The translations under genes were made by a program, and so were the position numbers. DNA of 64,000 bases, from NCBI GenBank assembly GCA_043101845.1, contig JBICHN010000011.1, positions 558,001-622,000 of the forward strand. The letters are read 5' to 3'. Below, in pieces: positions 9,227 to 17,923 of the stretch (positions are counted from its first letter, which is position 1; the number at the start of each line of letters is the position of its first letter). The DNA comes from JBICHN01 sp043101845. GTDB lineage: Bacteria > Planctomycetota > Phycisphaerae > Phycisphaerales > UBA5793. A model generated the notes under the pieces. That model saw nothing but the letters and a program-made list of their open reading frames with translations, did no database searches and was not told the origin of the DNA.

Positions 9227-10840
9227 TCATCCTCCGTCGCGGATCCGCTCGTGCAGCCATCCGGCCGCCTGCGCCGGCGTCCGTTTGTCGTCGTCCCGGT
9301 CGACCTGCAGGTTGGCTCGGCGCATTTCCTCGACATCGATCGATTCGATGAGGGGACGCAACGCCTCGACGACCAGTGACTCATTGGCGATTCGTGGGCC
9401 CAGCAGGACCACCGCGTCGTAGGGAGGGATGACCTGTTGTGGGTCTTCGAGTGTCACCAGGTCGTATGCGGCGATTCGTCCATCGCTTGAAAAGGCGGAT
9501 ATGACATCGACCTCGCCGTTCGCGACCGCTTCGTACATGAGGGTCGAGTCATAGCTGACCTGCTCATCGAAGCGCAGCCCGTACGCATCACGAATCTGCG
9601 TCCACTCCGGTCGACCGAAGAACTCATAATCGCCGCCGACTCTCATGGCGCCGGCATGCGCCGCGAGGTCGGCGATGGACTGTACCCCCAGGTCCTGCGC
9701 CTGCGATCGCCGCATGGCGAGGGCATACGCGTTCTCGAACCCGAGGGATCCGAGCGAGCGGATCTCGTGTTCGGCTGCGAGATAGGCGTTCATTTCGGCG
9801 AGTACGACCCACGGCGCCGCAGTGGCGTCGCGTTTCATGTGATTCGCCCAGATCGTGCCGGAGTAGTCGACATAGAGGTCGATGTTTCCGTTTACGAGTG
9901 CGTCGAACGCCATCGTGGAGCCGAGTCCGACGCTTCGCTCCACCGGAATGCCGGCGTCGACCAGCCGCTGAGCGATGAGCTCAACGAGAATGTATTGCTC
10001 CGTGAAGGTCTTCGCGCCGATATGGACGACTCCCAGGTTGTCGCGAATCCGTGGATCGCGTTCGCCTTCCGCGTCGATTCGCTTCGTCGCATCGGGTGAT
10101 CGACGCACGGCGTCGACGAGCGCGGGGGAAAGCAAGCCGCCGACTATGACCGCGACGAGCGCACCCCCAGCGAACATTCCAAGCGCGCGCGAACGCGTTT
10201 CCGCGGCGCGTTGCAGTCCGCCGATGAGCAGATCGAGTAGGACGGCGAGGCCTGCAGCGCCGACGACGCCGAACATGACCATTGTCCAGTTTCGCGTCTG
10301 GAGACCGGTGAAGATGTAGTTTCCCAGGCATCGTTGACCGACGGGCGTCGCGAGCGTCGCGATTCCGACGATCCACACGGTGGCCGTGCGAATTCCGGCG
10401 ATGATGACGGGCGCCGCGAGTGGAAGTTGTACCCTCAGGAGCGCCTGTCGCTCGGTCATGCCCACGCCCCGGGCCGCTTCGATCATCGCCGCGTCAACTC
10501 CGGTCAGACCGGTGACCGTGTTTCGCAAGATGGGCAGAATGCTGTAGAGCGTGAGTGCGATGACCGCCGGATAGAAGCCGAACGCGTCGATCCCGATCCA
10601 GAACCCGTCCGTCTTCGCGAGCAACGGCACCATGAGCGCGAGGAGCGCAAGACTCGGAATCGTCTGAATGACACCGGCCGTGGTGAGCGCGGGATACTGG
10701 TACTTCGGACGCCGCGTCAATGCGATCGCAGTCGGAACACTGATCAGCACCCCGGCGAGCAGCGCGATAATCGTGATGCGCAGATGCTCGGAAAGATTCT
10801 CGGGCAGTTCGTTGAGTCGTTCCAGAAAGTTCTCGCTCAC
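9227..10840 (-). CDS. OpuB-type ABC transporter, permease fused to substrate-binding domain
   Basis: A 537-residue protein for osmolyte (glycine betaine/choline/proline-type) uptake. Residues 1-235 form a multi-spanning permease with the EAA loop EAARGVGMTERQALLR, and the C-terminal 260 residues form a QAT-type binding domain that begins at VHIGAKTFTEQYIL. This permease-binding-protein fusion is known in the OpuB/ProW-like family. The GTG/ATG region overlaps the ATPase stop by 4 nt, so ATPase and fusion make a two-gene operon and a complete importer. The exact substrate cannot be told; the aromatic ligand cage was not verified. Confidence 0.88.
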   Translation of the reverse strand: MSENFLERLNELPENLSEHLRITIIALLAGVLISVPTAIALTRRPKYQYPALTTAGVIQTIPSLALLALMVPLLAKTDGFWIGIDAFGFYPAVIALTLYSILPILRNTVTGLTGVDAAMIEAARGVGMTERQALLRVQLPLAAPVIIAGIRTATVWIVGIATLATPVGQRCLGNYIFTGLQTRNWTMVMFGVVGAAGLAVLLDLLIGGLQRAAETRSRALGMFAGGALVAVIVGGLLSPALVDAVRRSPDATKRIDAEGERDPRIRDNLGVVHIGAKTFTEQYILVELIAQRLVDAGIPVERSVGLGSTMAFDALVNGNIDLYVDYSGTIWANHMKRDATAAPWVVLAEMNAYLAAEHEIRSLGSLGFENAYALAMRRSQAQDLGVQSIADLAAHAGAMRVGGDYEFFGRPEWTQIRDAYGLRFDEQVSYDSTLMYEAVANGEVDVISAFSSDGRIAAYDLVTLEDPQQVIPPYDAVVLLGPRIANESLVVEALRPLIESIDVEEMRRANLQVDRDDDKRTPAQAAGWLHERIRDGG

Positions 10841-11655
10841 GCCGGACCTCCGTCCGAATCATCTCGCGAGTTCGATCCGGAGAGAAGACGGTCCACCTGC
10901 CGGGCCTGTCGTTGAGGAGTCTCCATGAGCCGCTTCGCATAGGCGTCTTGTGGATCACGCAAGAGATCTCGCGGGGTCGCGAGCCGAACGATTCGACCCC
11001 CGTTCATAACTGCGATCCGGTCGGCGAGGACGAGCGCTTCGGTCATGTCATGCGTGACCATCACCGTTGTCAGATTCAGATCGTCGTGGATGCGGCGGAA
11101 CTCGGTCTGAAGTGAGTCGCGCGTCACGGGATCAAGCGCGCCGAAGGGCTCGTCCATCAACATGATGCCCGGCCGCGCAGCGAGCGCCCGGGCAAGGCCG
11201 ACACGCTGTCGCTGTCCACCCGACAGTTTCGACGGATATCGATCGCGAAATTCGGTCGGCGCCAGATGAACGAGCTCGAGAAGTTCGTCGATCCGCACTC
11301 GAACCTCTTCGCGCGACCATCCAAGCAGGGCCGGCGTGATTCCGATGTTTTCGCCCACGGTCATATGAGGAAAGAGGCCAACCTGCTGAAACACATATCC
11401 CACGCGTCGTCGGAGTTCCGGAGGCGGGGAATCGACGATGGACACGCCGTTGATCCGAATCAAACCGGAGGTCGGCTCGATCAACCGATTGATCATCTTG
11501 AGCGTCGTCGTCTTTCCACAGCCGGATTCGCCCAGGAGGACCACGAGCTCGCCCGGATCGATTGTCAAATCGACTCCGTCGACGGCGAATGACCGACCGT
11601 CGTCATAACTCTTGCGAACCGCTTGCAGATCAATCATGAATGCGTCTCTCGACAC
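10837..11655 (-). CDS. OpuA/OpuB-type ABC transporter ATP-binding protein
   Basis: A 272-residue ABC ATPase with Walker A LGESGCGKTTTLK, Q-loop FQQVGLFPHM, signature LSGGQRQRVGLARAL, Walker B GIMLMDEPFGALD and the H-switch VTHD. It energises the fused permease/binding protein encoded immediately downstream. ABC ATPases of this group sometimes carry C-terminal CBS domains; this one ends soon after the ATPase core. An alternative ATG at 11637 starts MIDLQAVRK, which is the usual family start and equally plausible. The divergent oxidoreductase begins only 75 bp away. Confidence 0.92.
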   Translation of the reverse strand: MSRDAFMIDLQAVRKSYDDGRSFAVDGVDLTIDPGELVVLLGESGCGKTTTLKMINRLIEPTSGLIRINGVSIVDSPPPELRRRVGYVFQQVGLFPHMTVGENIGITPALLGWSREEVRVRIDELLELVHLAPTEFRDRYPSKLSGGQRQRVGLARALAARPGIMLMDEPFGALDPVTRDSLQTEFRRIHDDLNLTTVMVTHDMTEALVLADRIAVMNGGRIVRLATPRDLLRDPQDAYAKRLMETPQRQARQVDRLLSGSNSRDDSDGGPA

Positions 11656-11730
11656 ACTCTACACGAACGGCGCCGACGATTCGATTGGAGGAACGGCGCC
11701 GCGTCCGATCCAGTCAATACGATTCGATCG

Positions 11731-12852
11731 ATGTCAGCGAAGCGAATCGTGCTCGTCGGGGCCGGACATGCGCACATGCTCCTGTTGCGCGATGGTCGGT
11801 TTCTCGCGGCGAGACCGACGATCATCCTGATCGACGCCACGGGCCGATTCGTCTACTCCGGTCTCGCGACTGGCGTCCTTGGCGGTATGTATGAGTCGGC
11901 GCTCGACACGGTCGAGGTGGAGCCCCTTGTTCGGCGGGTCGGCGGGCGCCTGATCATCGATCGGGTGTCAGAGGTCGATCGCGACTCGAAGCGTGTCGAA
12001 CTCACCAGCGGCGCCTCCGTCGCGTACGACTTCGTGTCGTTCAACATCGGAAGCGAATCGAATGACGGTGACATCGACGGCGCCCGCGAACACGCCTGGA
12101 CCGTGAAGCCCATTGAGAGCCTGTTTCGGCTGCGAGAAGCGATTGAAACGCGCTTCGCGGCGCGTTCAGACGAAGTCTCAGCGGTCGTCATCGGAGGGGG
12201 GCCAACCGGATGTGAGGTGGCGGCGAATCTGGTCGATCTTGCGCGGCGCCACGAACATGCGATCGCGGTTTCGCTCGTTCATTCCGGCTCGCGTCTACTT
12301 CTCGACTGGTCGAAGGGCGCGGCGGCGTCGATTCTCGACGAACTTGAATCCGCAGGTGTGACGGTGCGACTCGACTCGCGAGTCGATCTCATCAATTCAG
12401 AACGGGTCGACCTCCAAGATGGGCGATCCATTCCTGCGGAGTTTGTCGTGCTTGCGAATGGATTGTGTCCTCCCGGCCTCTTCCGTCGGGGCGGATTCCG
12501 GGTCGATGACGACGGGGCCCTGCTTACGCGTCGCACGCTTCAGGCCGTCGACGACGATCATGTTTTCGGCGTCGGTGATTGCGCTGCAATCGCGGGCGAG
12601 GCTCGGCCGCGACTCGGCGTCTTCGCGGTTCGCGCAACGCCCGTGCTTCGTGACAATCTTTTCGCGCTCATGAACGATCGGCCCCTGAGGCAGTACCAGC
12701 CGCAGAAGCGATACCTCAGCGTGATCAATCTCGGGCGGGGGCGGGGGCTCGCCATCCGCGGCTCCTGCTACTGGCGAGGTCGCAGGGCTATGGATCTGAA
12801 GGATCGAATTGATCGTCGGTTTCTTTCGAAACTGCGGACGCCGGACTCCTGA
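11731..12852 (+). CDS. FAD/NAD-dependent oxidoreductase, NDH-2/SelD-associated type
   Basis: A 373-residue flavoprotein of the pyridine nucleotide-disulfide oxidoreductase superfamily. The first Rossmann motif is VLVGAGHAHMLLL at the N-terminus, a signature of the NADH-dehydrogenase-like proteins fused to or associated with selenide water dikinase. A second nucleotide motif VVIGGGPTGCEVA lies near 150, and a flavin-contacting VFGVGDCAAI near 270. A reading frame further upstream is open, but the ATG at 11731 starts directly at the FAD motif. The electron acceptor is unknown; quinone is possible. No selD partner gene is seen nearby. Confidence 0.8.
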   Translation: MSAKRIVLVGAGHAHMLLLRDGRFLAARPTIILIDATGRFVYSGLATGVLGGMYESALDTVEVEPLVRRVGGRLIIDRVSEVDRDSKRVELTSGASVAYDFVSFNIGSESNDGDIDGAREHAWTVKPIESLFRLREAIETRFAARSDEVSAVVIGGGPTGCEVAANLVDLARRHEHAIAVSLVHSGSRLLLDWSKGAAASILDELESAGVTVRLDSRVDLINSERVDLQDGRSIPAEFVVLANGLCPPGLFRRGGFRVDDDGALLTRRTLQAVDDDHVFGVGDCAAIAGEARPRLGVFAVRATPVLRDNLFALMNDRPLRQYQPQKRYLSVINLGRGRGLAIRGSCYWRGRRAMDLKDRIDRRFLSKLRTPDS

Positions 12853-12887
12853 CCGGCCCTGGCGAGTCCCGTTCGAAGACGCGATAT

Positions 12888-12893
12888 TAGAAT
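12888..12893 (+). promoter_or_regulatory. -10-like hexamer just before the methyltransferase start
   Basis: TAGAAT ends 9 nt before the ATG at 12903, which has no Shine-Dalgarno sequence. Transcription would begin close to the start codon. No convincing -35 is visible. Confidence 0.3.
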
Positions 12894-12902
12894 CGGCTGC
12901 GA

Positions 12903-13697
12903 ATGACCGCCTCAACGCGCCATGACGACTGGTTCAGGATCGAAGAGTCGGATATCCGACGGGTGGCGAACGCGCGGGGGCCGCGTGTCTCACTGGTCAC
13001 CATCGTGGTGCGACAAGCCTGGGCGGAGTTCCACGCGCGCGTCCTCGATCATGCGGAGTTTCGCCGTCGACGGAATGAGCTGGCGACCGAGGGGTATCAC
13101 CGGATGTCGGTGCATGACTTCTCGTGGGTCAATGCCCGACAGGCATGGGCGAACTGGCGGACGATCCCGCGGAGTCTTCGCGCCGCGGCGTTGCCTTCCC
13201 CGGTCGCGGCGATCGATCTGTGTTGCGGGGTGGGGGACTCCACCGCCGTCCTCGCAGCCTGGCTTCCTTCGGGATCGAGCATCCTGGGCCTCGATGTCGA
13301 GGAACGGTTTATCGAATTCGCGCGGTCGCGCGACTTTCGAGATCGAGCCGGCGAGCCCGCCCAGGTTGAGTTTCGCGCCCAGAGCGTGCTCGAGCCGTTT
13401 ACCGAAGCTCGCGGCGAGCGACTTCAGGACTCGAGCGTCGACCTCATCAACTCCTGCGGCGCGGTCGGCTGCCACTTCGACCTCAACGCCGTTCACCAGC
13501 TCGTCGAGGAATCAGACCGCGTTCTTCGTCCGGGGGGTGTCGCGATGATGGATGCCGGTCCGCATGGGGTCAATCCTGATCAGCTTCGGGAGATCTGGAC
13601 CGAGCGCGGATTCGAGTTCATCCAGATGACGCGGAGTTGTTCAGTTGATCGCTCGCGTCATGTGAGTGTCCGAAAACCGCGCCCGAAATCTCAGTGA
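12903..13697 (+). CDS. Class I SAM-dependent methyltransferase
   Basis: A 264-residue protein with the SAM-binding motif I IDLCCGVGDST near residue 105, an acidic GLDVEE at the end of beta 2, and a post-motif region SVDLINSCGAVGCHF followed by VLRPGGVAMMD, all typical of class I methyltransferases. The N-terminal 95 residues are less recognisable. No substrate can be named. It sits between the flavoprotein gene and a converging hydrolase gene that overlaps its end by 7 nt. Confidence 0.75.
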   Translation: MTASTRHDDWFRIEESDIRRVANARGPRVSLVTIVVRQAWAEFHARVLDHAEFRRRRNELATEGYHRMSVHDFSWVNARQAWANWRTIPRSLRAAALPSPVAAIDLCCGVGDSTAVLAAWLPSGSSILGLDVEERFIEFARSRDFRDRAGEPAQVEFRAQSVLEPFTEARGERLQDSSVDLINSCGAVGCHFDLNAVHQLVEESDRVLRPGGVAMMDAGPHGVNPDQLREIWTERGFEFIQMTRSCSVDRSRHVSVRKPRPKSQ

Positions 13698-14392
13698 CGA
13701 TCGGCAATGCAATCGTCGGCGACGGAGCCGTGCACGAGATGCGATGAGAACCATTCGGCGGCATGCTTCATGACATCTGGCATCGCGCCCGGTTCTTCGA
13801 AGAGATGGCCGGCGTTCGGCGTCACCACGAGGCGCTTGGTCGCCGCGATCCGCTCGAGCGCCTGCCGATTGAGGTCGAGAACCGGAGTATCCCGCTCTCC
13901 GACAATGAGAAGAGTGGGTGCGGTCACACGCTCGAGCGCATCGCCCGCGAGGTCGGGCCGACCACCGCGCGAAACCACGGCGTGAACCGAGTCTGGCCGG
14001 TTCGCCGCCGCCACCAGCGCCGCGGCGGCCCCAGTGCTCGCCCCGAAGAGCCCGAGGGGGAGATGTCGAATTCGGCGTTCCCGCTGCACGGACTCGATCG
14101 CCCCTTCGAGCCGACTCGACAGGAGATCGATGTCGAACCGGAGCCCCTTGGTCAGCGCGTCAACCTGTGATTCGTACGAAGTCAGGAGATCGAAGAGGAG
14201 AGTGGCGAGCCCGTGCTCGTTAAGATATTCGGCGACGGCTCGGTTTCGAGGACTGTGCCGGCTGCTCCCGCTGCCGTGAGCAAAGACGACGAGGGCGGAC
14301 GCCCCCGGAGGGACGCGCAGGATGCCGTCGAGTGTTACGCCACCGGCATTGACCCGAATGTCTCGAGGCAGGGCCATTTCACGCCGGCTCAT
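13691..14392 (-). CDS. Alpha/beta hydrolase, dienelactone-hydrolase-like
   Basis: A 233-residue cytosolic alpha/beta hydrolase. It has the oxyanion region FAHGSGSSRHSPRNR, the nucleophile elbow GASTGAAAAL (Ser), an acid in VGERDTPV and the catalytic His in NAGHLFEEPG. The HGSGSSRHSPRN block is typical of the group annotated as dienelactone hydrolases or phosphoribosyltransferase-fused hydrolases. GGAGGAA lies upstream of the ATG. An internal ATG at 14377 is an alternative start. The substrate is unknown. It lies 34 bp after the DUF5335-like gene on the same strand and may be co-transcribed. Confidence 0.8.
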   Translation of the reverse strand: MSRREMALPRDIRVNAGGVTLDGILRVPPGASALVVFAHGSGSSRHSPRNRAVAEYLNEHGLATLLFDLLTSYESQVDALTKGLRFDIDLLSSRLEGAIESVQRERRIRHLPLGLFGASTGAAAALVAAANRPDSVHAVVSRGGRPDLAGDALERVTAPTLLIVGERDTPVLDLNRQALERIAATKRLVVTPNAGHLFEEPGAMPDVMKHAAEWFSSHLVHGSVADDCIADRH

Positions 14393-14426
14393 CGATGCAG
14401 TTCCTCCCCAGCGAAACCGGAACGGG

Positions 14427-14954
14427 TCAACGGTCGTTGTCCGACCCCGCGATCGGCGCGTATCCAGAGCTTGACGACGCTCGCGACCCTGGCCGTGGCG
14501 CGTCGATCGCCACTCCGGCGGACGACCCTCGCGCGTTCGGAAGTCCGCTCGGCGGTTTGGCGACCTCGATGAGGGTGATGTGTCCCGTGGCCGACTCGAT
14601 GCGCAAGCTCGGATCGAGACCGTCCGTCGGTTTGGCGAGCGTCACGCGACTCACCGCGTGGATGCGATGCTCGATCCGACTCGCGCCCGAACCGGCGATC
14701 ACCATCATCTCGATATGGCCGGCCACGCGGCTCATGCGAATCCGGTCGAGCGCAAGATCGCTTGCAAGCATGCGCGGGCGAGGTTCATCGTCTCCGTCCG
14801 CCGGATCGTCCCGCCGGTTCTCCGGTCCGTTCGAGCCGTAGATCGGATCAATGATCCCGAGGCTCATCCGCCATCCACGATGGGACCATCCGAACCCTTC
14901 GCAGAATTCAGCCCACGCGTCAGCCGGTATTTCTTCTTCAGTCGTCGTCGCCAT
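14427..14954 (-). CDS. DUF5335-like conserved protein
   Basis: A 175-residue protein. The N-terminus (EEIPADAWAEFCEGFGWSHR, then GWRMSL) and the late segment SLRIESATGHITLIEV match the pattern I recall for DUF5335, a small soluble family in which a Trp-rich start precedes a beta-rich core. The function of that family is unknown. The last 30 residues (SSAGVAIDAPRP onward) are low complexity. There is no signal peptide and no obvious Shine-Dalgarno. It may share a transcript with the hydrolase 34 bp downstream. Confidence 0.55.
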   Translation of the reverse strand: MATTTEEEIPADAWAEFCEGFGWSHRGWRMSLGIIDPIYGSNGPENRRDDPADGDDEPRPRMLASDLALDRIRMSRVAGHIEMMVIAGSGASRIEHRIHAVSRVTLAKPTDGLDPSLRIESATGHITLIEVAKPPSGLPNARGSSAGVAIDAPRPGSRASSSSGYAPIAGSDNDR

Positions 14955-15241
14955 CGGTCCAAACCCCGGCCGCGCTCACGCGCGGTCCGTTCTTCCGCGA
15001 AAGCGCCCTGAGGGCGCCTCTGCACTTTTCGTACCAGCGATCATCACGCACTTGTCAAGGCCAATAGGGAGACGAGTGGTGATCGCTTCATTCGTTATGA
15101 GCGTATGTGGAGCGCGCGAAACTGTCCGTACGGAATCCTTCCGAACGGTCACGAATGAGCGATTCTTCAGTTGTGCGTTCGAATGGATCTCTCGCGCGAT
15201 CGGTCGCCGCGCGATACGCCCACCGGGCGTCTAGATTGAAA

Positions 15242-15331
15242 CGGAGAGGGCGGGATTCGAACCCGCGAGACAGGTTTACCCCGTCTACCGGTTTAGCAAA
15301 CCGGCGCCTTCAGCCGCTCGGCCACCTCTCC
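15242..15331 (-). tRNA. tRNA-Ser(GCT)
   Basis: A 90-nt class II tRNA on the minus strand. The acceptor stem GGAGAGG pairs with CCTCTCC with G as discriminator, the anticodon loop contains GCT (reads AGC/AGU), there is a long variable arm, and the T arm has GGTTCGAATCC. The 3' CCA is not encoded. It sits alone between the DUF5335-like gene and rsgA. Confidence 0.95.
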
Positions 15332-15447
15332 CGGATGTCATTTCCGGCCCGCCATCGCGATGACATCGGGTCGGCTGGTTCCGCCAATGGTTCACCTCGG
15401 GCGTCCTTGAGTCAAACGCCTCTCGTCGATCGTCGGGGCGTTCGCGA

Positions 15448-16524
15448 TCACCAGTCGTCGAGACCGCTTCGATGCGCCTCCTTGATCTTCATCGCCTCGC
15501 GGCACATCCGGCCGAAGCGCTTCGCCTGACGCTTCGTCATCCGGTTCATCTCGCGCTCGAGCTTGTGGTAGTTCTCGAGCCGGGCGGCGTTGAGCGAACC
15601 TCCTTCGATCGCCGCGATCACGGCGCACCCCGGCTCGTCCATGTGGCGACAATCGCTGAACCGACAGTCCGCCGCCAGCGATTCGATGTCGTCGAAGGTC
15701 GAGTTCAGGCATTCGGTATCGCCGAGCATTTGCAGTTCGCGCATGCCGGGTGTGTCAATGACGAGACCCCGACCATCGGACAGGCGGATGAGTTCGCGAT
15801 GCGTCGTCGTGTGCCGGCCGCGGCCGTCGTGCTCTCGAACCGCGCCCGTTCGCTGCCGCTCGTCACCGACGAGACGATTGACCAGCGTGGATTTTCCGAC
15901 GCCGGACGAGCCGATAAATGCGATCGTCTGACCGGTCCGGAGATATGGCTCGAGCGCCTCGAGTCCCGCGCCGCTCACGGCGCTGATCGCGTGAATCGGA
16001 ACGCCGAATGCGACGGCTTCCACCTCGGCCACGAGGTCCGCGAGTTCATCGCCGAGCAGATCGCACTTGTTCAAGATGACGATCGGGGCGGCGCCACTAT
16101 TCCAGGCGAGCGTCAACGCGCGCTCGAGCCGCCGGAGATTGAAGTCTTCGTCCACACCATTCATGAGAAAGACGCGGTCCACATTCGCCGCGACAACTTG
16201 CGCTTCCGCGCGCTCACCCGCCACCTGCCGGGTGAAGCAACTCGTGCGAGGCAGGACTGCGCGGATCGTGGCGCGAGCGTCATTATCCCTCAGATCTACC
16301 GCGACCCAATCTCCGGTCGCCGGAAGATCCGCGGCTGCGCGAGCGGCGTGTCGGACTCGACCCGAGATTTCGGCCCGGCACTCGCCTTTCTCGTGCAGGA
16401 GAAGAAACTCGGCGCCATGCGTCACGGCGACGCGGGCAGGCGTCCAGGGCCGCTCAGCCGCGATCTCATGGAAAGATTTCTGTAGCCGGGGCGTCCACCC
16501 CAACTCGGTCAGTGCGTTCGTCAC
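15448..16524 (-). CDS. rsgA: Ribosome small-subunit-dependent GTPase A
   Basis: A 358-residue circularly permuted GTPase that matures the 30S ribosomal subunit. The N-terminal OB domain is followed by G4 (ILNKCD), G1 (GSSGVGKSTLVNRL) and G3 (DTPGMREL) in permuted order. The C-terminal zinc region has DCRFSDCRHMDEPGCAV, giving three Cys and one His ligand. Length matches the family (about 300-360). It starts with GTG. It stands alone near tRNA-Ser, which fits its ribosome-related role but does not imply an operon. Confidence 0.95.
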   Translation of the reverse strand: MTNALTELGWTPRLQKSFHEIAAERPWTPARVAVTHGAEFLLLHEKGECRAEISGRVRHAARAAADLPATGDWVAVDLRDNDARATIRAVLPRTSCFTRQVAGERAEAQVVAANVDRVFLMNGVDEDFNLRRLERALTLAWNSGAAPIVILNKCDLLGDELADLVAEVEAVAFGVPIHAISAVSGAGLEALEPYLRTGQTIAFIGSSGVGKSTLVNRLVGDERQRTGAVREHDGRGRHTTTHRELIRLSDGRGLVIDTPGMRELQMLGDTECLNSTFDDIESLAADCRFSDCRHMDEPGCAVIAAIEGGSLNAARLENYHKLEREMNRMTKRQAKRFGRMCREAMKIKEAHRSGLDDW

Positions 16525-16804
16525 GATGGGTTATCCTGAATACGAGTGGCCGTGAGACGGCGATGCAGAATCGCCGACCAGATTCGCCGGTTGCGCTCGA
16601 ATCAGGACTCAGGATCGGTTGATCACAAGAAGGTTCGGTCAACCACAAGAAGCCCGGAAGGAGCGCAATGACAGCGACGCGATTGTCAGATCAGTGGCAC
16701 GCATCAAGTGCTCCTTTCCTGGCTGGGGACCGTAACGGGCGGACAAAGCTACTTGCGGGAGTATGCCTGACGATTCGCGGCCTGTCAATTCCATTCATCG
16801 GCGC
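16525..16804. other. Intergenic region between rsgA and the ferredoxin terminator
   Basis: No credible gene is seen here. An imperfect direct repeat (GTTGATCACAAGAAG at about 16618 and GTCAACCACAAGAAG at about 16636) is the only structure noticed. The region probably holds the rsgA promoter on the minus strand. Confidence 0.5.
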
Positions 16805-16836
16805 AGAAAAGCGCCCGACCGGTGTCGGTCGGGCGC
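16805..16836 (-). terminator. Rho-independent terminator of the ferredoxin gene
   Basis: On the minus strand a 11-bp GC stem (GCGCCCGACCG with CGGTCGGGCGC, 4-nt loop) is followed by TTTTCTG. It lies 34 nt after the ferredoxin stop codon. Confidence 0.85.
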
Positions 16837-16869
16837 CAGGGTTCGTGGGTAGCCGAAGTCGTACGAGTG

Positions 16870-17208
16870 TTACCCCTCGCCGGGTGTCTCGTCGAGGAGC
16901 GACCGCTTGCTCTCGACATCCTTGAATTCGTCGGCCTCGGGAAGCGGATCCTTCTTCGTGTCGATGACCGGCCAGTCCGCCGCGAGCCGTTCGTTCAACT
17001 CGGTGTATTCGGTCCACTTCTCGGGTAGGTCTTCCTCCGGGAAGATCGCCTGGGTGGGACATTCCGGCACGCAGAGGCCGCAGTCGATGCAGGTGTCGGG
17101 ATCGATCGCGAGGAAGTTGACGCCTTCGTGAAAGCAGTCCACGGGGCAGACTTCGACGCAGTCGGTGTACTTGCACTTGATGCACGGTTCCGCGACAACA
17201 TGGGTCAT
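16870..17208 (-). CDS. fdxA: 7Fe ferredoxin, FdxA type
   Basis: A 112-residue ferredoxin. The N-terminal half has CIKCKYTDCVEVCPVDC and the second half CIDCGLCVPECPTQAI, the Cys pattern of Azotobacter FdI-type proteins that bind one 3Fe-4S and one 4Fe-4S cluster. The acidic C-terminal tail is usual in this family. GGAG lies 8 nt before the ATG and a strong terminator follows, so it is monocistronic. It serves as a low-potential electron carrier in the cytoplasm; the partner enzyme is unknown. Confidence 0.93.
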   Translation of the reverse strand: MTHVVAEPCIKCKYTDCVEVCPVDCFHEGVNFLAIDPDTCIDCGLCVPECPTQAIFPEEDLPEKWTEYTELNERLAADWPVIDTKKDPLPEADEFKDVESKRSLLDETPGEG

Positions 17209-17342
17209 TTCGCCAACTCCATCCCGTTCAGAGGTGAGCCGTCCCCGCTCCTCGAGGACACTCCTTCATTCACCGTTCAATCCATAGGCGAGCCGTGCCG
17301 AGGCCGCCATGACCGTTCCCGTGGGTCTCATCGGCCGATTCG

Positions 17343-17804
17343 TCATTCCACTTCGAAAACCCCTTCAACCTCGACGGTGGCGCCGAGTGGAAGGGCGATC
17401 GATCCGACCGCCGCTCTGGCGTGCCGGCCGGTCTCGTCGCCGAAGACCGCGACCATGAGTTCACTCGCGCCGTTCGCCACCTTGGGCTGCTCGGTAAAGT
17501 CCGGAGCCGAGGCGACGAAGACCCCGAGACGGATGACCCGGCGGACTTTGTTCAAATCACCGATGGTGTTGTGAAGCACGGCGAGGAGATTGAGGCCGCA
17601 CATTCGCGCCGCAGTCTTCGCCTTGTCGGGCGGGACCTCTTCCGGAACCGGGCCCGCGCAGACTAGCGAGCCGTTCAACATCGGGATCTGACCGCTCACG
17701 AAGACGAGATCGCCCGACCGCACCGCCGGGACATACGCGGCCACCGGCGTCGGCGCCGGTGGCAGTTCGAGTCCCAGTTCGCTCAGCCTCGCATAGACAT
17801 CCAT
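17343..17804 (-). CDS. RidA/YjgF family protein
   Basis: A RidA-like protein of about 153 residues, of the longer subgroup that begins MDVYARLSELGLELP and continues with GDLVFVSGQIP. RidA proteins remove reactive enamine/imine intermediates made by PLP enzymes. The Arg that contacts the carboxylate in true RidA (in a C-ARAAVG-like segment) has a counterpart in GRHARAAVGS. Starts at 17852 and 17813 are open too; 17804 is chosen because GAGGGGG lies 9 nt upstream and the family starts there. Whether it is a deaminase is not certain. Confidence 0.85.
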   Translation of the reverse strand: MDVYARLSELGLELPPAPTPVAAYVPAVRSGDLVFVSGQIPMLNGSLVCAGPVPEEVPPDKAKTAARMCGLNLLAVLHNTIGDLNKVRRVIRLGVFVASAPDFTEQPKVANGASELMVAVFGDETGRHARAAVGSIALPLGATVEVEGVFEVE

Positions 17805-17910
17805 GGGAATCATCCCCCTCGCCTCGTGGTATCGGCCGTCGCCGGCCAGCATAACGATCGCCGCGGCGTGAGCAAGGCCAGATCGAGGCGCCTCCGTTCA
17901 CCCCGCCGAC

Positions 17911-17916
17911 TACAAT
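17911..17916 (+). promoter_or_regulatory. -10-like hexamer of surE
   Basis: TACAAT ends 7 nt before the surE ATG, which lacks a Shine-Dalgarno sequence. If functional, the mRNA would be leaderless or nearly so. No clear -35 is seen. Confidence 0.4.
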
Positions 17917-17923
17917 CGCGGCC

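Noticed and set aside
15472..16485. A 337-codon open frame on the plus strand across rsgA
   Set aside because: It is the antisense shadow of rsgA in high-GC DNA; the minus strand shows all GTPase motifs and zinc ligands.
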